64,000 nt of DNA, from NCBI GenBank assembly GCA_037953625.1, contig CM075654.1, positions 51,901,001 through 51,965,000 of the forward strand, given 5' to 3'. Each line of letters opens with the position of its first letter. Positions within the stretch are counted from its first letter, which is position 1. The notes beneath the pieces were generated by a model that saw only the letters and a list, made by a program, of their open reading frames with translations, ran no database searches and was not told the DNA's origin. Below are positions 57,703 through 64,000 of this stretch, piece after piece. The position numbers and the translations under genes were made by a program. The DNA is from Crotalaria pallida. Its lineage: Eukaryota; Streptophyta; Magnoliopsida; Fabales; Fabaceae.

Positions 57703-59761
57703 ATAACGTTCCTACCAACCAGACTTCCAATCTATATGGATGCACAAATATTGGGGTTTGTTTTATCTTTGAATTAATTAATGTGATTTAGAAATATCTC
57801 AATTTCTCCTCTTGAATGATGTATTTGAGGTATAACCTTTGACATAAAATTCCCCTTTGAATTTTTCTCAAAACATGCCTTTTTAAACTTAGATTGAGTA
57901 ATACAATTTCAATGGTATTTAAAAACTTAACTTTTTATTTTTCAGATTCAGGTACTAACCGGTTACAGTTTCAGGCTAACCGGTTAGAATTACAGACATG
58001 AACTGTTTACCATTGCAATTTAGAAAAACCCTTTTTCTTGAATTCTCTACCCAATCCAAAACACCTTTAACATTGTTTTATACCTCAAAAGCCATTGTTT
58101 GCATCATTCAAAAGTCCAAATCACATTTCATTCTCCAATGAACATAATTTCCTCTTGAAATTATTTCATTAACTTAAGGCATTAACTTAATCTTTCAAGT
58201 CTAAACCTTGGCATTATAACAACTCATATTTAGACCATGTATACTGAAATTAAAGCTTAGATTTGAGCAGAGACCATTAAGATTTCAGGACTGATTAATA
58301 AACTAATTTTCTTTGAAAATCTGCAGTGTCTAACCGGTTACGAATATCGTGTAACCGGTTAGATTATGCAGTCAGTCCATTAAAACAAGAGTTTTAACAA
58401 CTCATTTTCTTCCTTTCTCAAATCTAACCCAAACTCAATATGCACAAAGTTCATATGCCTTAAAACAAACATGTTTACACCCAGAAACACATTCATATTG
58501 CATGCATCAAGTTTATGGTATCAAATTGCATGAAAATTCACATAAACACAATTTAATACGACAAAACTTAGATTAATCACTTAAACTCAGAATTAAGCAT
58601 CAACATACTTTGCATGCATCAAATTAAAGTTGCTCAAAACCACAATGAGCAGGATTTTGGCCTCCAAGCCTCTGTGCCATATTGCACATAATGCCCTTTT
58701 GAGTTTTGTGAACTCAAATCCTAAATCATTCGATTTTAGTCTAAATCTAGTATAGTATAAACTTCTCCCATACCTCTAAGTCGATTTTGATGAGTATTAC
58801 CACTGAGTTTGAAGATCAAACCACAGATTTCCACAAATCCACAGTTCTGCTCCCAGCCACGATTTTTATCAACAGGGTCCAAAGACCAGAAGGTTTGACA
58901 TAGAAATTGGCCAAGAAAATTGGGGAAACGATTAGACATTGATCTAGGCAACAGGCACTAATGAATGAAAGAGATTTGGGACCTAGAGGTTACCTGTATT
59001 GATCAGAATCAGAGTCTCAAAACAGCTTCCCGAACCAAAGAAAGACAGAGTTCAGTTTTTCAACACTGAACTTTGATGGCTGATTTCTCCTCACACACAC
59101 ACACTCTTAACTCACAATCTCTATATCAATGGAAAGCTCTGGATTTAAGCTTTCCAAAAGTGTATTTTTCCCTTTCTAACACTCAAAGAAGAAGGAGAAT
59201 CGCCTTAGACGAAATCGGAACCCTAAATCAGTCCTTCCACCCAAAATTCAGATCAACAACCCTTGCTTCATCAGAAATTCGTCTATTTAAAGGCAATCCA
59301 GAGTGCCATGCACAAGGACGCGTGGTTTCCACTTAATTTGGGACTGTAATCGTGGCGAATTTTGGATTAATCAAGTGATTACTCATCAAAATCCACTAAA
59401 CCAGTTTCTGAGTTCATCGTCTAACCGGTCACAGGGCATTACTAACCGGTTAGCTCAGTTCAAAATTTAAAAATTAATATTTTTAAATCTTTCCCTCCAA
59501 GAACCTTTTCAATATTGCTTTTAAGCCCTCCTTCAGGGACCAAAATGCAATATTCTTATATTTTGCATTTATTTGCCATATAAAAATATTTCAACTTATT
59601 TTTATATTTTAGGCTAATTAAATACAAAACATAATCTTGGAAAATTCTATAAATTAATAATAAAACTTTTTATTATTAATTTCCTATTATTCGGGAGATG
59701 AAAATTAGGGGTGTTACACTACTCCCCCACTTAAAAGGAATTTCGTCCCCGAAATTCTAGA

Positions 59762-62700
59762 TTACAAACACAACTCCGAATACTCTTGACGCATCCTCTC
59801 TTCTAATTCCCATGTAGCTTCAGATACGTCAGCATTCTCCCAGATCACCTTGACTAAAGGTATTTCCTTTCCTCTGAGCCGCTTGACTTCACGATCTTCT
59901 ATCCGAACCGGTCTGGTCTCAAAGGTCAGGTTTTCTTTCAGAGTTAGGTCATCAGGTTGGAGTTTCAGAATAACAGATGGATCATGAACATACTTTTTCA
60001 ATTGCGAAACGTGAAAGACGTTATGCAAGTTGGATAGAGAGAGTGGTAAAGCCAATTGATAAGCAACCGGACCAACACTCTTAAGAATCTGATACGGACC
60101 TATACACTTAGGCGAAAGCTTTCGGGTTCTCAAAGCTCTACTAATTCCTTTCATCGGAACTACCCGAAGAAACACATGATCGCCCTCAGAAAACTCTAAT
60201 GGTTTTCGCCTCTTATCCGCATAACTCTTTTGCCGACTCTGAGCCGTTTTCATCTTTGCCTGAACCATCTTGATCTTCTCAGATGTTTGCTGTATCATTT
60301 CTGGTCCAACCATCAAGTTCTCCCCACTTGGAACCAACATAGCGGGGTTTGACACTTTCTTCCATACAACGCCTCGAAAGGTGCCATTCCAATGCTCACA
60401 TGGTAGCTATTGTTGTATGTGAACTCTGCAAGAGGTAGCACTTGATCCCAGCTTCCTTGTTCTTCAAGTGCACACGCTCGCAATACATCTTCCAAAGATT
60501 GAATTGTTCTCTCCGTCTGGCCATCCGTCTGTGGATGATACGCAGAACTCAATTTCAACCTTGTTCCCATAGCATCATGCAAACTTCTCCAGAATTGCGA
60601 CGAAAATCTCGGGTCTCGGTCTGACACAATGCTCGAAGGCACTCCGTGAAGACGAACTATCTCCTTGATATAGATCTGGGTAAGCTTGTTCAAAGGATAG
60701 CGCATATTTATCGGAATAAAATGCGCCGACTTGGTTAACCTATCCACAACCACCCAAATTGCATCATGATTTGCTGCTGTCCTCGGCAAACCAGAGACAA
60801 AATCCATTGAGATGCTATCCCACTTCCACTGGGGAATCCTCAGAGGTTGCAACTGTCCTCCTGGTTTCTGATGTTCTACCTTCGCTTTTTGGCAAATCAA
60901 GCACGCCGCCACATATTCTGCCACATCCCTTTTTAATCCTGACCACCAAAATATCTTCTTCAAGTCCTGATACATTTTGGTTGATCCAGGATGCATACTC
61001 ATCCGACTCTTATGGGCTTCATCAAGAATCAGTCTCCTAACTTCTTGATCTCTTGGTACACAAATCCTTGTCCTGAAACGAAGGATTCCATCCTGCCCAA
61101 ACTTGAAATCAGGTTCCTTTCCTTCCGAACCTAGTCTCATCTTTTCCATCAATTCCTCATCTGTTCGTTGAAACTCCCGAATTCTTTCCAAGAACTCGTT
61201 GGTGATCTGCAACGTTCCCAACTTGATACTTGATGGTTCCACTTGTGTCATCAAACTCAAATCTCTGAATTCTTCAATCAACGCTGCCTCTTTAACCATC
61301 ATCGCGCTTATGTGGATTGCTTTCCGACTCAAAACATCTGCAACCACATTCGCTTTACCCGGATGATAATGGAGTTTAAAGTCATAATCTTTCAAAACTC
61401 CATCCATCTCCTTTGCCTCATGTTCAACTCTTTTTGGTCGAACAGATATTTCAAACTCTTATGGTCACTAAATACTTGGAATGTAGTGCCATAGAGATGA
61501 TGTCTCCATATCTTTAAGGCAAACACGATCGCAGCCAATTCTAAATCGTGTGTCGGGTAATTCACTTCATGATTCTTCAATTGTCTCGATGCATAAGCCA
61601 CTACCCTTCCTTCTTGCATCAATACACAACCCAGTCCTTTCTTAGATGCATCACAATAAACTTCAAAACTCTTGTGAGGATCAGGTAAGATTAACACAGG
61701 AGACGATGTTAACCTTTCCTTCAACTCACGGAAACTAACTTCGCACCGATCGTCCCATACGAACGGTTGATCCTTCCGAGTCAACTTAGTCAAAGGCAAT
61801 GCAATCTTAGAAAATCCTTCTATGAATCGACGATAGTATCCAGCCATCCCTAAGAAACTTCTCACCTCCGTCACCGTCTTAGGCTGTTCCCAACTTAGCA
61901 CTGAACTTACTTTCGCTGGATCCACTGCAATTCCCTCTTTAGAGATCACATGCCCCAGAAACTTCACTTCATTCAACCAAAACTCACACTTCGTAAGTTT
62001 GGCATATAGTTGCTTCTCCTTCAGGACCTTTAACACAATCCTGAGATGCTCTTCATGCTCTTCCGGATTTTTAGAATAGACCAAAATATCGTCAATGAAT
62101 ACCACCACAAACAAATCCAAATATGGTCTAAAGATCCGGTTCATATAATCCATGAAAATAGCAGGTGCATTTGTCAATCCGAACAGCATCACAACATACT
62201 CATAATGACCGTATCGCGATCGAAATGCAGTCTTGGGTATACCCTCCTCCTTTATCCTGATCTGATGATAACCCGATCTCAAATCAATCTTGGAGAATAC
62301 TGCAGCTCCCCTCACTTGGTCCATAAGGTCATAAATCCTTGGCAAAGGATACTTATTCTTAATAGTGACCTTATTCAGCTGCCTATAATCCACGCACATC
62401 CTCATACTTCCATCTTTCTTCTTTACGAACAATAATGGAGCACCCCAAGGCGAAACGCTTGGCCTGATCATTTGTTTCTGCAACAGCTCCTCGATTTGCT
62501 TCTTCATCTCTGCCATTTCTGGTGGTGTCATCCTATAAGGAGCAATAGAGATGGGACCAGCTCCAGGGATTAAGTCAATCCCAAACTCTATCTCTCGCTT
62601 CGGAGGTAATCCTGGTATCTCTTCAGGAAATACTTCCGGAAATTCCCTCACCACTGGAATTTCTTCGATCGACATCGACTCTTCTTCTCCAGAGGTCGAG

Positions 62701-64000
62701 AATAAACACATATAACCCTCCGGCTCAAGGGTCCTATATTGAATCGTCTTTTCCTCACAATTGATGATCACTTGGTTCTTCATCAACCAATCCATTCCCA
62801 AGATCACATCCAATTGTAATTTAGGGAGACAAACCAAATCTACCCGGGATGAACGACCCAGAATTTCTACATTACACCCTAAACAGACTTTAGCGGTGTA
62901 GATCGGTACTCCCGTAGGGGTGTCTATGCTAAGATAGCAGGGTGAATCAGAAACAATAAGATTCAGCCTACTCACACATTCAGGGGAAACAAAAGAATGT
63001 GTAGCTCCAGAATCAAACATGATTTTGCAAGGTTGATTATTAAGCAAAAAATTACCTTGCACGAGATTCGGGGTTTGGGTTGCTTCGTTACCACTCAGGG
63101 TAAATACTCGTCCTTGTACCACAGGCTTTCCAGCAGATCCCTTTGCATCTCCCTTTGCAGATTCCTTGCATTCGCGGGCAAAATGACCTTGCTTCCCACA
63201 CTTAAAACATCCTCCTATGGACCAGCAAAACTGACCATGATGATAACGCTTGCACTTCTCGCAATAAGGAGCATTATCGCGAGGCTTGTTCCGGTTATCC
63301 ATCACTGCCTTGCCCTTTCCCTTGTTCTTAGAATATGGACCATTATTCCGATGGTCAAACTTCTTCTTTCTTTGGGGTCCATAGTTCTGTCCAACCCCTT
63401 TTACTTGACTTCCTATCAGCTCCGCCTTCTTATCATCCTCATACATTTTGCACATGTCCACAAGTGCAGGGAAACTCTGTATCCGTTGATAACTGAAGAT
63501 AGACTTCAGCTCCGGCCTTAGCCCACCTTCAAACTTCACACACTTACTTCTTTCATCAGGGTTATTTAAGTAATAGGGAGATTACTTCATCAACTCCTCG
63601 AATCTGGCCGCATACTCCCCTACACTCATATCCCCCTGCTTCAATTGCATGAATTCTACTTCCTTCTTCCTCCGCAAATCTTCTGGAAAGTACTTATTAA
63701 GAAACTTCTCCATAAATACCCCCCAGTTGATTTCCCTCCTTTCAAAATTCAGCAATTGAACCGTGTGATCCCACCAGTTTTCAGCTTCCCCATGAAGCAT
63801 GTAAACTGCATAGGTCACCTTCTGTTCGTCAGAACACTCCAGAGTTTGGAAGATCTTATTGATCTCGTACAACCACTTGTTCGCCTCATCAGGTTTATAT
63901 CCTCCCTCAAACCTTGGCGGATTGCACTTCCTGAACTCCGACAAAGTCTTAGCATCATGATTCGTCATGTTGCCAGCAGATGGGTCACCAGCTCTCCCTT
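59762..64000 (-). pseudogene. Gag-Pol of the Tekay-type chromovirus with one stop and two frameshifts
   Basis: Read on the minus strand from beyond the right edge. Gag (to about 63180) carries motifs NPPRFEGGYKPDEANKW and NKYFPEDLRRKKEVEF. A TAA at 63579-63581 interrupts it; the relative at 9361 has Tyr there. A CCHC knuckle (CFKCGKQGHFAREC) and the protease DSGATHSF follow in the same frame. RT has the catalytic FIDD, but MLFGL where MPFGL is usual. RNase H (YCDASKKGLG, SDHKSL) ends at a one-base loss near 61394. Integrase in the next frame (61407 to 60313) has its HHCC finger and an intact DDE triad (SMDFVSG, VSDRDPRF, TDGQTERT). A second one-base loss near 60320 leads to the last frame (to 59762), which ends in a chromodomain (VKRLRGKEIPLVKVIW, ATWELEERMR). 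Few lesions, so it is a fairly young copy. Confidence 0.9.

Larger units (their letters stand above)
56139..59718 (-). repeat. 3' LTR of the Tekay-type chromovirus (3.58 kb)
   Basis: In LTR sense it holds ACCGGT palindrome pairs (59421-59452, then 58331-58360 and 57956-57985), a donor-like ACAG|GTAACC (58993), a hairpin array (57702 to 57484), an acceptor-like CCCTGTTTAG|GTG (57263) and a conserved ORF (57262 to 56786). The layout matches the solo LTR at 38431 despite low DNA similarity. Confidence 0.85.
56139..64000 (-). mobile_element. Tekay-type chromovirus (Ty3/gypsy), minus strand, partial
   Basis: The 3' LTR is at 56139-59718 (plus strand TGTGACGCTC...GGTGTTACA). ATACC precedes the left border and is the expected TSD; its partner is outside the window. 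The PPT complement CTACTCCCCCACTTAAAAGG abuts the LTR, then GTCCCCGAAAT. Gag-pol runs to the right edge. The C-terminal chromodomain, long LTR and the tRNA-Met-primed relatives fit the Tekay/Del clade. It inserted into LARD LTR C. Confidence 0.9.

Noticed and set aside
1..64000. tRNA, rRNA or snoRNA genes
   Set aside because: No cloverleaf with A and B boxes or rRNA segment was recognised. The only tRNA-like signals are the retrotransposon primer-binding sites.

Overview
The window is plant nuclear DNA, most likely from a eudicot. A legume is possible from the style of the repeats, but I cannot prove that from sequence alone. Only one intact host gene is visible: an intronless AIR12-like DOMON gene at 3376-4062. 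Nearly all the rest is a nest of transposable elements whose order of insertion can be read from target-site duplications (TSDs).

Layout. (1) 1-4924: AT-rich host DNA with Stowaway-like MITEs, one MITE inside another, a 518-bp foldback element and the AIR12-like gene. (2) 4925-16370: an 11.4-kb Ty3/gypsy element (Tekay-type chromovirus family) with 3.43-kb LTRs and TSD TTCTA. Its LTRs are almost identical and its gag is intact, but pol is essentially gone. (3) 16371-20551 and 29945-30344: inverted-repeat elements and an unclassified LTR-like repeat, split by (4) 20552-29944, a Tat-lineage gypsy element (TSD TTATC). That element has a two-stop pol, a deleted gag and a spliced antisense gene. 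(5) 30345-56138: a non-autonomous large-LTR element (LARD type, minus orientation) in a tandem LTR-internal-LTR-internal-LTR array. It has been entered by a CACTA transposon (37012-43746), which itself holds a solo Tekay-type LTR (38431-41960, TSD GTTGT), and by a non-autonomous Tat derivative (46027-52312, TSD ACTTC). (6) 56139-64000: a minus-strand Tekay element with 3.58-kb LTR, gag, protease, RT/RNase H, integrase and chromodomain. It carries one stop and two frameshifts and runs off the right edge.

The most interesting signal lies inside the long Tekay-type LTRs. Three LTRs that are diverged in sequence share one layout. First comes a pair of palindromes about 260 bp from the LTR start, then a second cluster of palindrome pairs 1.3-1.8 kb in. 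Within pairs the centre-to-centre spacing is 20 bp (CTCGAG core) or 21 bp (ACCGGT core). Next comes an array of hairpins whose stems differ but stay self-complementary while the loop is kept. In two of the three LTRs there follows a splice-acceptor-like site and a conserved ORF of about 157 codons, encoded within the LTR itself. The two ORF copies are about 75% identical over the first 84 residues and many of their DNA differences are synonymous, so the protein appears to have been selected. An unrelated LTR-like repeat at 19.1-20.3 kb shows the same style, with ATCGAT palindromes in mostly 21-bp pairs followed by hairpins. I know of no description of this arrangement, but I could not search.

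Functional logic: the intact-gag Tekay derivative, the LARD array and the solo LTR all look like parasites or relics of a Tekay machinery of the kind encoded by the minus-strand element. The 46-52 kb element looks like a derivative that depended on a Tat element like the one at 20.5-29.9 kb.
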